In this document: positions 16,947 through 26,835 of the stretch, in pieces
Layout of the letters: each line of letters starts with the position of its first letter
How positions within the stretch are numbered: position 1 is the first letter of the stretch
Origin: Spartobacteria bacterium
GTDB lineage: Bacteria; Verrucomicrobiota; Verrucomicrobiia; Chthoniobacterales; UBA6821
Length of the DNA: 35,567 nt
Reading direction: 5' to 3'
Assembly (NCBI GenBank): GCA_947482345.1
Contig: CANKJN010000012.1
Coordinates: forward strand, 1-35,567
Translations under genes and position numbers: made by a program
The notes under the pieces: model-generated
Database searches by the model: none
Told to the model about the DNA's origin: nothing
What the model saw: the letters and a program-made list of their open reading frames with translations, nothing else

Positions 16947-19900
16947 CGACCTGCTCGACGCCGCCGCGGAGCATCCGCTGCTCCGTGCGGTTCTGGCCGC
17001 GGTGGGAAGCGGGAGGGCGGTGTCACCTCCGGTCCTGCTGGGGGATGCCTCCGAGCAGGCGTGGCCCTTCCTTGCGGCGCTCGTGGCGCGTCATCTCGGC
17101 AACGGGCGGCGCGTCTGGTTCGTCTGCCGTGATGTCAGGGCACAGGAGGAGTTTGCCTCGGAACTTTCGTCGTGGATCGGGCAGTCGCTTCTCTTCCCTG
17201 ATCTTGAGATCCCCGCGGCGGGCCTCGGCCTGCCCGACCCGGAGACGGCCTCCGAGCGTCTGGCCCTGCTTGGCAGGATTGCCCGCGGCGAGAGCGTGGC
17301 ACCGGTGATCACCGCGACCCAATGGGAGGAGAATGTCCCCTCGGCCGGAGACCTCACGGGTGATCTGCTGACGCTCGCCACCGGATGGAAGGGTGCTCCG
17401 GGAAGCGTGGCCGTCCGGCTTGCCGACGCCGGCTACGAGCGGGTGGCCCAGGTGACGCGACGCGGCGAGTTCGCCCTGCGCGGAGGCATCCTTGACCTCT
17501 TCTCCTGGCAGCAGGCGATGCCGTGCCGTCTGGAGTTCGACGAGGAGGGGATCGGTTCGATCCGTGAGTTCGATCCCGATACGCAGACCTCCGTCGGGGA
17601 GGTCGAGCGGTGCGAGGTGCAGTTGGGGGATACCGACAAACCGAGCATTCCCCTTTCCGGATACCTCAAGGAGAACGACCTCGTGGTCGAAATCGGCTGG
17701 GAACCCGAATCGGAGAAGGGAGTCGGGGAGGGGGAGTCCGCGCCGGATCGTCCTGCCGCACACCCCCCTGCCCATCGGCTCCTGATCTCTTCCGTCCCGA
17801 TGCTGGAAAGAGCGGGGGAGGAGGAAGATGGGGAGGGGGATTCCAAGGTGCTCAGTTTCGATCCGATTCCCTTCGCCGCCTTCGGGGCCGGGGATTTCAT
17901 CGTCGACGAGGCGCGCCGCCGCGAGTTCTTCCGACAGCTTGCCGACTGGAGGGGGAGCGGATGGAGGGTCGTCCTGCTCAGCGCCACGGAGGGGGAGGGG
18001 GAACGCTTCCGGGAACTCGCCCTCGCCGCCATGGAATCGCCGGCCAAGCATGCCACTGCATCCTCAGCATCCAAAGCCTCCAAAAAATCCAAGGCCGGGC
18101 CCGGTCTTCCCGAGACCCGGATCGGCGCGATCTCGCGTGGCTTCTGCTTTCCGGCGGCGAAGCTCGCGATCCTCGCCGATGCCGAACTCTTCGGGCGCTC
18201 GGCCAGCCAGCGTCTCCGGAGGCTTCATCTGCGGCGCGAGCGGCAGAAGGCCTCCCGCTCCGCCATCGACTTCACGGAATTCACGGAAGGAGATCTGGTG
18301 GTCCATGCGGAGCACGGGATCGGCCGCTACCTCGGACTCCAGAAGCTCCCCGCAGCCGACGGGAGCGAGGGGGAGGTTCTGGCGCTGGAGTTTGCGGATG
18401 ATTCGCGGCTCTTTGTCCCGATCGATCAGGCGTGGCAGGTTTCCCGCTATGTCGGCGTCGGAAAGCACGCCCCCGATCTCTCCTCCCTCGGCGACGACAA
18501 GTGGTCGAAGACCCGCAAGGCCGCCGAGAAATCGGTCTTCCTTTACGCCGGCCGCCTTCTCCTTCTGCAGGCGGAGCGGGAGACCGGTCAGGGCCACGCC
18601 TACGGGCCCGACACGCCGTGGCAGCACGAGCTGGAGCATAGCTTTCCCTACCGCGAGACCCCGGACCAGTTGCGCGCGATCGTGGAGATCAAGCAGGACA
18701 TGGAGTCGCGCAGGCCGATGGATCGCCTTCTCTGCGGCGATGTCGGGTTCGGCAAGACCGAGGTGGCGCTGAGGGCTGCCTTCAAGGCGCTCATGGGCGG
18801 GAAGCAGGTGGTCTTTCTCGCCCCCACCACGGTGCTGGCCCAGCAGCATGCCCGCACGCTCCGTGAGCGGATGAGCGAGTATCCTGTCAAGATCGAGCTG
18901 CTGAGCCGTTACCGCAGCGCCGCCGAGCAGCGGGAAGTGGTGAAGGGACTGGCCGACGGGTCGGTGGACCTGGTGGTGGGGACGCACCGGCTACTCTCGC
19001 CCGACGTGGCCTTCAAGGACATCGGGCTTGTCATCGTCGACGAGGAACAGCGCTTCGGGGTGAAGCACAAGGAGGCGCTCAAGGACCGCTTCCGGCTCAT
19101 CGACGTGCTGACCCTCTCCGCCACGCCGATTCCCCGCACCCTCTACCTCTCGCTCATGGGGGCGCGCGACATGTCGGTGATCGAGACGCCGCCGCCTGAC
19201 CGCCAGCCGGTCGAGACCGTGATCTGCGCCTACGACGAGCGCGTCATCCGCGACGCGATCCAGCGGGAGCGGGCCCGGGGAGGGCAGGTCTACCTGCTCC
19301 ACAACCGGATCGGCTCGATTGAAAAGGTGGCCGCCCGGCTCGGGGAACTCTGCCCCGGCGTGCGTGCGTTGGTGGGGCACGGCCAGATGGAGGAGGGGGA
19401 GCTCGAGACCGTGATGAAGCGCTTCGTGGAGGGCGATGCCGACGTGCTTGTCTCGACCACGATCATCGAGAGCGGGCTCGATATCCCCAACGCCAACACG
19501 ATCATCATCGACCGCGCCGACCGCTTCGGTCTGGCCGATCTTTACCAACTCCGCGGACGCGTGGGACGCAGCCGGCAGAAAGCCTACGCCTACCTGATGC
19601 TCCCGCGTGACATGATGATGGTGGGTGAGGCCCGCCGCCGCGTGCAGGCGATCCGCCAATACTCCCAGCTCGGCGCCGGATTCCGGATCGCGATGCGCGA
19701 TCTCGAGATCCGCGGTGCGGGGAATCTCCTCGGAACCGCCCAGAGCGGCCACATCGCCGCCGTCGGCTTCGACCTCTATTGCCGGATGCTCCGTCAGGCC
19801 GTCGACCGGATGAAAGGGGATCCCGCCACGGCTGCCACCGGCTCGCTTGACGAGAAGCAGGCACTGCTCCGCTTCGATTTCGTGGCCAACACGCCCGAGG

Positions 19901-20307
19901 AGATGGGAGAGTTGGGAGCCGCGACCGGGGAGGAGGGGGTGCGGATCACGCGTTGCGGCGCCTATATTCCCTCGGGCTACCTTCCCGAGGCGAAGCTCCG
20001 GATCGAGGCGCACCGCTCCCTTGCCTCCGCCCCCGACACCGCCGGGTTGGAGGCTCTCTCGGCCGGTTGGCGCGACCGCTTCGGCCCGCTTCCTCAGGAG
20101 ATACGCCATCTGCTGGTGATGGAGCGCATCCGCCGGGCGGCGGCCGCCAAGGGGATCACCAAGGTGGAGACGCGGGGCGAGAGGCTGATGCTGACGCGTC
20201 GGGGCGATTTCCTTCTGATCGGTCACAGGTTTCCACGCTTGACGGCCTCCAAGCCCGCTTCCAAGCTTTCCGAGATTTTGCGCTTTCTGGAGGCCCTGAA
20301 AGTCTGA
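16924..20307 (+). CDS. mfd: Transcription-repair coupling factor
   Basis: Mfd releases RNA polymerase stalled at lesions and recruits UvrA. The 1127-residue product has the UvrB-like N-terminal region (ending in GEFALRGGILDLFSW), the polymerase-interacting domain (GDLVVHAEHGIGRYLGL), the helicase core with Walker A GDVGFGKTE, DEEQ box (VIVDEEQRFGVKHKE), LSATPIPRTLY, QLRGRVGRS, and the C-terminal TRCF domain. A Ser/Ala/Lys-rich linker lies at about residues 375-393, and a Glu/Gly/Pro-rich insert near 260-280. The ATG at 16924 is preferred over an upstream TTG at 16900. It overlaps the aminotransferase gene. Confidence 0.97.
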   Translation: MDYSGAHNDLLDAAAEHPLLRAVLAAVGSGRAVSPPVLLGDASEQAWPFLAALVARHLGNGRRVWFVCRDVRAQEEFASELSSWIGQSLLFPDLEIPAAGLGLPDPETASERLALLGRIARGESVAPVITATQWEENVPSAGDLTGDLLTLATGWKGAPGSVAVRLADAGYERVAQVTRRGEFALRGGILDLFSWQQAMPCRLEFDEEGIGSIREFDPDTQTSVGEVERCEVQLGDTDKPSIPLSGYLKENDLVVEIGWEPESEKGVGEGESAPDRPAAHPPAHRLLISSVPMLERAGEEEDGEGDSKVLSFDPIPFAAFGAGDFIVDEARRREFFRQLADWRGSGWRVVLLSATEGEGERFRELALAAMESPAKHATASSASKASKKSKAGPGLPETRIGAISRGFCFPAAKLAILADAELFGRSASQRLRRLHLRRERQKASRSAIDFTEFTEGDLVVHAEHGIGRYLGLQKLPAADGSEGEVLALEFADDSRLFVPIDQAWQVSRYVGVGKHAPDLSSLGDDKWSKTRKAAEKSVFLYAGRLLLLQAERETGQGHAYGPDTPWQHELEHSFPYRETPDQLRAIVEIKQDMESRRPMDRLLCGDVGFGKTEVALRAAFKALMGGKQVVFLAPTTVLAQQHARTLRERMSEYPVKIELLSRYRSAAEQREVVKGLADGSVDLVVGTHRLLSPDVAFKDIGLVIVDEEQRFGVKHKEALKDRFRLIDVLTLSATPIPRTLYLSLMGARDMSVIETPPPDRQPVETVICAYDERVIRDAIQRERARGGQVYLLHNRIGSIEKVAARLGELCPGVRALVGHGQMEEGELETVMKRFVEGDADVLVSTTIIESGLDIPNANTIIIDRADRFGLADLYQLRGRVGRSRQKAYAYLMLPRDMMMVGEARRRVQAIRQYSQLGAGFRIAMRDLEIRGAGNLLGTAQSGHIAAVGFDLYCRMLRQAVDRMKGDPATAATGSLDEKQALLRFDFVANTPEEMGELGAATGEEGVRITRCGAYIPSGYLPEAKLRIEAHRSLASAPDTAGLEALSAGWRDRFGPLPQEIRHLLVMERIRRAAAAKGITKVETRGERLMLTRRGDFLLIGHRFPRLTASKPASKLSEILRFLEALKV

Positions 20308-20344
20308 GTTCCCGAGAGGTGAACCGCACCGCAAACCGCCTCCC

Positions 20345-21328
20345 ATGATCATGATCACCAAACGAATCCTTCTCCTTCTCACCCTGCTTGCCGCCACGGC
20401 CCCGCTCAAGGCGGTCGAGGAGGTGCTCAACGGCATTGCCGCCGTGGTCAACGGCGAGATCATCACCTTCTCTCAGGTGAGGGAGTTGGTGGGTGCGCGC
20501 GAACGCTCCGCCGCCGAGATCTACCATGGCGAGGAGTTGCAGCGGCGGATCAAGGAGATGCGCCAGGGCGCTGTCCAGGACCTCGTCGACCGCGCGCTGA
20601 TCCTGCAGGAGTTCAGGAAGAAGGAGTTCAACATCCCCTCCTACATCATCGACGACAGCATCAACCGCATCATCCGGCAGGAGTTCGGCGGTGACCGCAC
20701 CGCTTTTGTGAAGACCCTTCAGGCCCAGGGCTACACGATGGCCCGCTTCCGCGAGGTCGAGAAGGACAAGATCACCGTGCAAGCGATGCGCCAGGCCAAG
20801 ACCAGCGACAACATCATCGTCTCCCCGGTGAAGATCCGCGAGTACTACAACAAGAACAGTGCCGCCTACACCTCTCCCGAGCAGGTCAAGCTACGGATGA
20901 TCGTCCTCAAGGAGGGATCCTCCAACGGGGACGCCCCCTCCGATTCCTCCGCCGGCAAGAAGCAGATGGCCGCCGAGTTGCGGGAGAAACTAGCCGGTGG
21001 CGCGGAATTCGACCGTCTGGCCCAGATGTACTCGGAGGATTCAACCAGTGACATGGGCGGTGACTGGGGCTGGATCGAGCGCAAGACCCTCAACGAGGAT
21101 CTCGCCAAGGTGGCCTTCTCGCTCAAGCCCGGCGAGATCAGCACGGTCACCCAACTCGACAACGGCTACTACATCCTCATGGTCGAGGCCAGGAAGCCCG
21201 CCGTCACCAAGCCCCTCTCCGAGGTCCAGCCCGAGATCGTCCAGGCCCTCATCCAGGAAGAGAAACTCAAGGGGCAGGAGCGCTGGCTCAAGGGCCTCCG
21301 CGAGAAGGCCTACATCAAGATTCTGTAG
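20345..21328 (+). CDS. surA: SurA-like periplasmic chaperone/peptidyl-prolyl isomerase
   Basis: A 327-residue exported protein with signal peptide (LLLLTLLAATAPLKA), a SurA N-terminal chaperone domain (VLNGIAAVVNGEIITFSQV onward) and one parvulin PPIase domain from about 175 (EQVKLRMIVLKEG to DNGYYILMVEARKPA). The E. coli SurA has two parvulin domains; one-domain forms are common elsewhere. It assists folding of outer-membrane proteins, so the host is a diderm. Starts at ATG 20345 (or 20351). It follows mfd by 37 bp, and pdxA follows by 8 bp, a cluster resembling surA-pdxA in other bacteria. Confidence 0.88.
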   Translation: MIMITKRILLLLTLLAATAPLKAVEEVLNGIAAVVNGEIITFSQVRELVGARERSAAEIYHGEELQRRIKEMRQGAVQDLVDRALILQEFRKKEFNIPSYIIDDSINRIIRQEFGGDRTAFVKTLQAQGYTMARFREVEKDKITVQAMRQAKTSDNIIVSPVKIREYYNKNSAAYTSPEQVKLRMIVLKEGSSNGDAPSDSSAGKKQMAAELREKLAGGAEFDRLAQMYSEDSTSDMGGDWGWIERKTLNEDLAKVAFSLKPGEISTVTQLDNGYYILMVEARKPAVTKPLSEVQPEIVQALIQEEKLKGQERWLKGLREKAYIKIL

Positions 21329-21336
21329 CCCCGGCG

Positions 21337-22242
21337 ATGTCCGCCATGATGGCATCCACGCCACTTCCCGTCATCGGTCTTGTTGCCGGTGATCCCGCCG
21401 GTGTCGGTCCCGAGCTTCTTGCCGAAGCACTGCGCCATCCTCCCGAGGGAGTGACGCTCTCGGTCATTGGGGATCCGACACCCCGCAATCCCGGCCGCCC
21501 CGACGAGGAGGGCTCCCGTCGGGCGATTGCGGCACTCGAGGAGGCCGCACGCCGGGCCCTTGCCGGGGAGCTTGCCGCCGTGGTCACGGGACCCGTGAGC
21601 AAGAAGCACCTTCACGGTGCCGGATTCACCTTTCCCGGCCAGACGGAGTTCTTTGCGGCGCGGGCCGGCGTCGAGAACTTCGCCATGCTCCTGACGGGAG
21701 GCCCCCTGACCGTGGCGCTCGTGACCGCTCATGTTCCGCTGCGCGAGGTGGCCGCGATGCTGAGCTCGGATGAGATCGTTCGGGTGGGGGGATTGCTTGC
21801 AGCATTCCTCCGGCGGCGCGGTATCGCCTCTCCTCGCATTGCCGTGGCCGGGCTCAATCCCCATGCGGGGGAGCAGGGTGATCTCGGCGACGAGGAGGAG
21901 AGGATCATCTCCCCGGCCATTCCCTTGCTGGAAGCCGCCGTTCCCGAAGCCCGGTTCACCGGTCCCTTGAGCCCCGACACCGTCTTCTGGCGCGCCACCA
22001 ACGGGGAATTCGACGGCGTCCTCTGCATGTATCATGACCAGGGATTGATCCCGCTGAAACTTCTCGGCTTCCACGACGGGGTCAACGTCACCCTCGGTCT
22101 GCCGTTTATCCGCACGAGCCCCGACCACGGGACGGCCTACGAGATCGCGGGAACCGGGAAAGCCCGCCCCGACAGCTTCCTTGCCGCCCTCCGCCTCGCC
22201 GCGGAATTGGTTGGAGGGAAGGAAGGAAATTCACAGGGATGA
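21337..22242 (+). CDS. pdxA: 4-hydroxythreonine-4-phosphate dehydrogenase
   Basis: PdxA oxidises 4-phosphohydroxy-threonine in DXP-dependent pyridoxal phosphate synthesis. Motifs: GDPAGVGPELL, VVTGPVSK, FPGQTEFFA, VTAHVPLR (His132 as metal ligand candidate), GLNPHAGE, MYHDQGLIPLK and SPDHGTAYEIAGTGKA. At 301 residues it is shorter than the usual 325-335, mainly because the segment between VIGDP and ALEEAARRAL is compact. The last residues (GGKEGNSQG) are translated from purine-rich repeat-like DNA, and the stop falls inside it. PLP made here would serve the class IV aminotransferase upstream, among others. Confidence 0.94.
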   Translation: MSAMMASTPLPVIGLVAGDPAGVGPELLAEALRHPPEGVTLSVIGDPTPRNPGRPDEEGSRRAIAALEEAARRALAGELAAVVTGPVSKKHLHGAGFTFPGQTEFFAARAGVENFAMLLTGGPLTVALVTAHVPLREVAAMLSSDEIVRVGGLLAAFLRRRGIASPRIAVAGLNPHAGEQGDLGDEEERIISPAIPLLEAAVPEARFTGPLSPDTVFWRATNGEFDGVLCMYHDQGLIPLKLLGFHDGVNVTLGLPFIRTSPDHGTAYEIAGTGKARPDSFLAALRLAAELVGGKEGNSQG

Positions 22243-22484
22243 AGGGGATAAAAGGGATGGGAGCGGAGGCGATCGGGTTAAAAAGTTGAATGGTTAAAAG
22301 GTTAGGAGGGGTTTGAACCAATCCCTCGGAACTTCTGCCCCGGAAGCTGCAAGACTCTTGGGTAGCAAGGCGCTGTCACTGAAATTGCATCAGGTCCGCA
22401 TTGTAACGATTCAACATTCTTCGTGCTCACATCCCCAACTCCTCTCTGCTCGCCAGGCGCGGACTTTTCAGGCAACCTCTTCGG
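22243..22484. other. Gap before lysS with degraded repeat
   Basis: Contains GGTTAAAAAG and GGTTAAAAGGTTAGG near the left and GCATTGTAACGATTCAAC on the right. These resemble the inner arms of the MITE-like elements at 3919 and 31253, but no clear ends remain. No T-box antiterminator sequence was recognised, and no gene is supported. Confidence 0.45.
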
Positions 22485-23972
22485 GTGGAACAGTCAACCC
22501 AGTCACCTCTCAGCGATCTTGTAGCCGTCCGCCGGCAGAAACTTCAGGCCATCCGTGATCTCGGAGTCGATCCCTACGGGGCCGCCTTTGACACCTCCGG
22601 CACGGTGGAGGAAGTCCGGGCCTCTTTTGCCGAGGGGAAATGCGTCACCATGGCCGGGCGCATCACCGCGTACCGCGACATGGGGAAGAGCCGCTTCCTC
22701 GACCTCTCCGATATCGGAGGACGCATGCAGGTCTATCTCAACGGCAAGGAACTCGACGAGGCGGCGCTTGCCCTCGCCGCCCAACTCGACATCGGGGACT
22801 TCATCGGTGTGGAGGGTGAGTGCTTCACGACCCGGACCGGCGAACCGAGCATCAAGGTGACCCGTCTGGTGATGCTCTCCAAGTCGCTCCGCCCCCTTCC
22901 CGACAAGTGGCACGGGGTGCAGGACTCCGAGACCCGCTACCGCCAGCGCTACCTTGACCTGATCGCCAACGCCCCGTCGCGAGAGACCTTCCGCCAGCGC
23001 AGTCTCGTCGTGCGCGAGATCCGCCGCTTCCTCGACGAGCGCGGCTTCCTCGAGGTGGAGACCCCGATGATGCAGGCGATCCCGGGGGGCGCCGCCGCCG
23101 AGCCGTTCAAGACCCATCACAACGCGTTGGGCATGGACTTCTATCTCCGCATCGCGCCGGAGCTCTACCTCAAGCGCCTTCTCGTCGCCGGCTTCCCGAA
23201 AGTCTTCGAGCTCAACCGCAGCTTCCGCAACGAGGGGATATCCCGCCGCCATAATCCCGAGTTCACCATGCTCGAGGCCTACTGGGCCTACGCCGACTTC
23301 CGGGTGATGTCGGTGCTGGTCGAGGAGCTGATCTGCCATCTCGCCGTGATGCTCGGCAATGCCGATCATCAGGTCCATCACCGCGACGCGGAGGGGAATG
23401 TCACCCGCACCATCAATCTCTCCCGCCCCTGGAAGCGCGCCTCCTACCATGACCTCATCGAGGAGGCTGTGCCCGGATGGTTCGCCCTCGACAAGGAGGG
23501 GAAGATCCGGCGCTGCGCCGAACTGAAGCTCGACATCTCCCACTGCCCCGAGGAGTTCGAGATGACCCAGCATGTCTTCGAGAAGCTTGTGGAGGAGAAG
23601 ACAATCGATCCCTGCTTCGTCACCCACGTCCCCAAGGAGCTTGTCCCCTTGGCGCGTCTCAACGATGCGGATCCCTCGACGGTCGATGTCTACGAGCTCA
23701 TCATCAACGGGCAGGAGATCTCCCCCGGCTACTCGGAGCTCAACGACCCCGACCTCCAGCGCGAGCGACTCGAGCACCAGGCTGGCGAGGAGCAGCAGAA
23801 GATCGACACGGAGTTCCTCGATGCCCTCGAGTACGGCATGCCTCCGGCCGGCGGCATCGGCATCGGCATCGACCGCCTTGTCATGCTCCTGACCGGCGCC
23901 GAGTCGATCCGGGACGTCATCCTCTTCCCCCATCTGAAGAACCGGCCCAAGGAAGCCGTTTCCGGGGAATGA
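22485..23972 (+). CDS. lysS: Lysyl-tRNA synthetase, class II
   Basis: LysS charges tRNA-Lys. The 495-residue product has the OB-fold anticodon-binding domain ([23 protein letters not shown]), motif 1 ([21 protein letters not shown]), motif 2 ([23 protein letters not shown]) and motif 3 ([15 protein letters not shown]). The start is a GTG at 22485; no ATG gives a full N-terminus. A tRNA-Lys(CTT) gene is in the same window at 29224, not linked as an operon. The MFS gene follows after 105 bp. Confidence 0.97.
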   Translation: MEQSTQSPLSDLVAVRRQKLQAIRDLGVDPYGAAFDTSGTVEEVRASFAEGKCVTMAGRITAYRDMGKSRFLDLSDIGGRMQVYLNGKELDEAALALAAQLDIGDFIGVEGECFTTRTGEPSIKVTRLVMLSKSLRPLPDKWHGVQDSETRYRQRYLDLIANAPSRETFRQRSLVVREIRRFLDERGFLEVETPMMQAIPGGAAAEPFKTHHNALGMDFYLRIAPELYLKRLLVAGFPKVFELNRSFRNEGISRRHNPEFTMLEAYWAYADFRVMSVLVEELICHLAVMLGNADHQVHHRDAEGNVTRTINLSRPWKRASYHDLIEEAVPGWFALDKEGKIRRCAELKLDISHCPEEFEMTQHVFEKLVEEKTIDPCFVTHVPKELVPLARLNDADPSTVDVYELIINGQEISPGYSELNDPDLQRERLEHQAGEEQQKIDTEFLDALEYGMPPAGGIGIGIDRLVMLLTGAESIRDVILFPHLKNRPKEAVSGE

Positions 23973-24077
23973 GCGGGGGACGACTTTTTCGGGCACCGGA
24001 GTTAGGAAACCGGATGCCGGAGAACGGAGGTGGGTTGTTCCGACCCCTGACATCGGCTCTCTAATTCCGATGGTATC

Positions 24078-25436
24078 GTGAAAACAGCCGACACTCCCCC
24101 GGGGACGCCCGGCACCGGTGGCTACAAAGGCCCGCTCGGTCTTTTCGATGTTCCCTACACTCAGGAAACCTTCGGGTTTCATTGGTTTCAGTTCTACAAT
24201 GCGATCTGCTTCCAGATCATTCTTGGTGCTCCGATCGTCCTGCTGGCCAAGGATCTCGGGGCCAACTCCGTCATCCTAGGAGTGATCGCCTCCTTCACGC
24301 CCCTGATGACGGTGCTGCAACTTCCCGCGGCGCGTTATCTTTCGCGGTACAGTTACAGATCCTTTGCCCTGATGGGATGGGGACTCAGATCGTTATTCAT
24401 CGGCACTTCGGCGGTCGTTCCTTTACTCTTCTTCCTCTCCCCTGAGGTGCGGCTCTGGATCCTTCTTGGAAGCCTCTTTTTCTTCAACGTGCTGCGAGGG
24501 ATCGCCACTGCGGCCTTCATGCCGTGGCTTACCGGGATTGTGCCCGCCGCCGTGAGGGGTCGGTTCATCTCGGTGGATCACACGTTCATCAATGCGGGGA
24601 GCCTTCTTGCCATGCTGCTCTCAGCGCTTCTGATGAAGGACGGGGCGGAGCCTTGGCGCTACTCGCTAGTCCTATGGATCTCGGTGGCAACCGCCGTGGT
24701 GAGCCTTCTCTATCTGCGCCGCATTCCCGACGCGAGGCATGGGGAGATGACTGCCGAATCCTCCGTCAAGGTGCCTTTCGTCGACATGGCCCTGCTGGCA
24801 CCTTTTCGCAAATGGGTTCTCTTCAGCCTGCTCTTCGTCCTTGTCGGAGGGGGTCTCGGGGTCTTTCCGGTGGAGTATCTCAAGGATCAGGCCCGGTTTT
24901 CCCCCTACCTGATCTACATGCTCTCCACCGGAACATTTCTGGCGCCGATGATCATTCTCCAGGCGGTCGGGAAAAAGGTCGACCGCTCGGGAAGCATCCC
25001 ATTGATCCGCATATCCTTACTGGCCTTTGCCCTCGTGCTTGGGATCTGGTTCATGATGTCCGCGGGGGTGATCACGCCGAGTTGGTGGCTTGTCCTTCTG
25101 CTAAATGTCTCCGGCGGTGCGGCGATGGCTTCGTTCAATATGGCGAACGGCCACCTCTGGATGAGTGTGGTTCCCGAATCGGGTAAGAACCACTACTTTG
25201 CCGTCTCCACAGTCATCGTGAGTCTTGTCGCGGGAGTTGTGCCGATGCTCTGGGGATGCTTGCTCGATTCGCTGGGTGGGCTCGATCTTGTCGCCGGTCC
25301 CTTCCATCTCAGACGCCACAGCGTCTATTTCCTCGGGATCACCCTCCTCTGCCTGGCCTCACTCCTTGCAAGCAAGATCCTGATCCAACCGGGGAAGCAC
25401 GGAGACCGAGGGGAAAGGCTGAAGGCTGAAGGCTGA
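24078..25436 (+). CDS. Major facilitator superfamily transporter
   Basis: A 452-residue integral membrane protein with about 12 hydrophobic segments in two halves separated by a short loop near residues 215-235. The loop after the second segment (ARYLSRYSYRSFALMGW) is the MFS-type cytoplasmic loop. Substrate unknown. The start is a GTG; the N-terminus up to 35 is soluble. The C-terminal residues RLKAEG and the TGA stop are made by three GGCTGAA repeat units, so this end derives from intergenic repeat DNA, and the stop codon is the first base triplet of a 14-bp palindrome. Confidence 0.85.
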   Translation: MKTADTPPGTPGTGGYKGPLGLFDVPYTQETFGFHWFQFYNAICFQIILGAPIVLLAKDLGANSVILGVIASFTPLMTVLQLPAARYLSRYSYRSFALMGWGLRSLFIGTSAVVPLLFFLSPEVRLWILLGSLFFFNVLRGIATAAFMPWLTGIVPAAVRGRFISVDHTFINAGSLLAMLLSALLMKDGAEPWRYSLVLWISVATAVVSLLYLRRIPDARHGEMTAESSVKVPFVDMALLAPFRKWVLFSLLFVLVGGGLGVFPVEYLKDQARFSPYLIYMLSTGTFLAPMIILQAVGKKVDRSGSIPLIRISLLAFALVLGIWFMMSAGVITPSWWLVLLLNVSGGAAMASFNMANGHLWMSVVPESGKNHYFAVSTVIVSLVAGVVPMLWGCLLDSLGGLDLVAGPFHLRRHSVYFLGITLLCLASLLASKILIQPGKHGDRGERLKAEG

Positions 25437-25437
25437 A
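25417..25437 (+). repeat. 7-bp tandem array GGCTGAA, 3 copies, inside the MFS gene end
   Basis: Three perfect GGCTGAA units encode the last residues and stop of the MFS gene. Elsewhere (26871) the same unit occurs in non-coding DNA. Confidence 0.85.
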
Positions 25438-25465
25438 CCAAGCCGCTTCCTAGCGGCTTGGTTCA
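25434..25465 (+). terminator. 14-bp perfect hairpin at the MFS stop codon
   Basis: TGAACCAAGCCGCT (25434-25447) pairs with AGCGGCTTGGTTCA (25452-25465) around a TCCT loop. The right arm is the last hairpin and tail of the multi-hairpin family; here the stem is extended to include the tail. There is no T tract, so termination is possible but not certain. It may also protect the transcript end or be the solo form of the repeat. Confidence 0.7.
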
Positions 25466-25533
25466 GGTTTCCTCCCCCCTCCCCCCTCATCCTTCAGCTT
25501 TCACTTTTCCCGTTTTCACTTTTTACTCTGCTG

Positions 25534-26835
25534 ATGTCGATGAGCCTGCCTGCACCCCTGTTCCTGGCCGCGCGCTATCTCAAGCCGAAGCGCACGTTTC
25601 TTGCGGTGATCACGCTGATCTCCGTGCTGGGGGTGACACTGGGCATCACGGTGCTCATTCTGGTCATGTCGGTGATGACGGGTTTCGAGCGTGAGCTTCA
25701 GCGCAAGGTGATCGGCTTCGACGCCCACCTGCTCCTCACCAACAACGGCCTGATCGAGGGATGGAGAGGGCTGGCAGAGAAGGCAGCCAAGACCCCCGGT
25801 GTGGTCGCGGTCGCTCCCTTTGTCCAGGGGCCCGTGATTGTCGAGTTCAACCACCAGCGCCTTGCTCCCAAGATTCGTGGAATCGATCCGGCACGGGAGA
25901 AAGAGATCGGGGATCTCTCCAGGTTCATCGTCTCCGGGAAACTCGATCTGGACGGCGATCATGCCGTGCTCGGAAGCGAAGTGGCCCGCGCCCTCGGGGT
26001 GAGGGTGGGGGATGTCATCACCGTCTACTCGCCCGGGAATCTCGGCCAGGTGCTCGAACAGCTCGACAGGATGAAGGGAAAAGACACGAAAGGACCCAAG
26101 GGGGGCGACATCGACTCGCTCCGCCAGATGGTGCTCCCGACCGAGTTGACCGTCACCGGGATCTTCGAGAGCGGCCGCTACCAGTATGACAGCGAGTTCC
26201 TGCTGATCCCGCTGCACGTCGGACAGGAACTCTACGGGCTCGGTGGGGCGGTCCATGGACTCGCCGTCCGGACGACTGATCCCGACCGTGCCGCCGAGAT
26301 CCGCGAGGGGATGAGGAGTCGGCTTCCCGAGGAGATTTCCTGCGTGACCTGGATGGAGATGAACAAACAGCTATTCGATGCCATCGCCATGGAGCGTCAT
26401 GTCATGTTTTTTCTCCTCATGTTCATCATTCTGGTGGCCGCCTTCGGCATCATGAACACGCTGATCACCGTCACGGTGCAGAAGACCCGCGAGATCGGGG
26501 TGCTGAAGGCTCTCGGCGCCCGGACTTGGCAGGTGATCTCCGTCTTCCTGGCGCAGGGAATGGTGGTGGGTGTCATCGGTGTTGCCTGCGGCCTTGCCTT
26601 GGGAATGAGTCTCATCCGCTGGCGCAACGAGGTGAGCCAGTGGTTGGCCAACGTGCTCGGAGTCGAGATTTTCCCGCGCAGCGTCTACCAGTTCAATGAG
26701 ATTCCGGCCGAAGTGATCCCGACCGACGTCGCCCTGATCTGCATCAGCGCGTTCCTCATCTGCTCGCTGGCCGCCCTGATCCCCGCCTGGATCGCCTCAC
26801 GCCTCGACCCCGTCAAGGCGCTGAGGTGTGACTGA
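25534..26835 (+). CDS. LolC/LolE-type lipoprotein-releasing ABC permease
   Basis: A 433-residue permease with the LolC/E/FtsX layout: TM1 near 25-48 (LISVLGVTLGITVLILVMSVMTGFERELQ), a large periplasmic domain (about 50-285) and three TM segments near the end (FFLLMFIILVAAFGIMNTL, VVGVIGVACGLALG, VALICISAFLICSLAALIPAW). TREIGVLKALGA and the C-terminal DPVKALR are family marks. It would lift lipoproteins off the inner membrane with an ATPase LolD, which is not adjacent. Whether it is C, E or a fused single-permease type (LolF) cannot be decided. ATG at 25534 (alternative 25540). Confidence 0.9.
   Translation: MSMSLPAPLFLAARYLKPKRTFLAVITLISVLGVTLGITVLILVMSVMTGFERELQRKVIGFDAHLLLTNNGLIEGWRGLAEKAAKTPGVVAVAPFVQGPVIVEFNHQRLAPKIRGIDPAREKEIGDLSRFIVSGKLDLDGDHAVLGSEVARALGVRVGDVITVYSPGNLGQVLEQLDRMKGKDTKGPKGGDIDSLRQMVLPTELTVTGIFESGRYQYDSEFLLIPLHVGQELYGLGGAVHGLAVRTTDPDRAAEIREGMRSRLPEEISCVTWMEMNKQLFDAIAMERHVMFFLLMFIILVAAFGIMNTLITVTVQKTREIGVLKALGARTWQVISVFLAQGMVVGVIGVACGLALGMSLIRWRNEVSQWLANVLGVEIFPRSVYQFNEIPAEVIPTDVALICISAFLICSLAALIPAWIASRLDPVKALRCD

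Noticed and set aside
18991-20466. Open frame antisense to the 3' half of mfd
   Set aside because: Shadow; no family features and no ribosome-binding site.
22243-22484. T-box or lysine riboswitch before lysS
   Set aside because: No T-box sequence, specifier loop or lysine riboswitch core was recognised; the gap looks like decayed repeat.
22503-24182. Long open frame antisense to lysS
   Set aside because: Same reason: shadow of a secure gene on the other strand.
25434-25465. Insertion sequence end
   Set aside because: No transposase or second inverted end nearby; the palindrome is better explained as part of the hairpin family.
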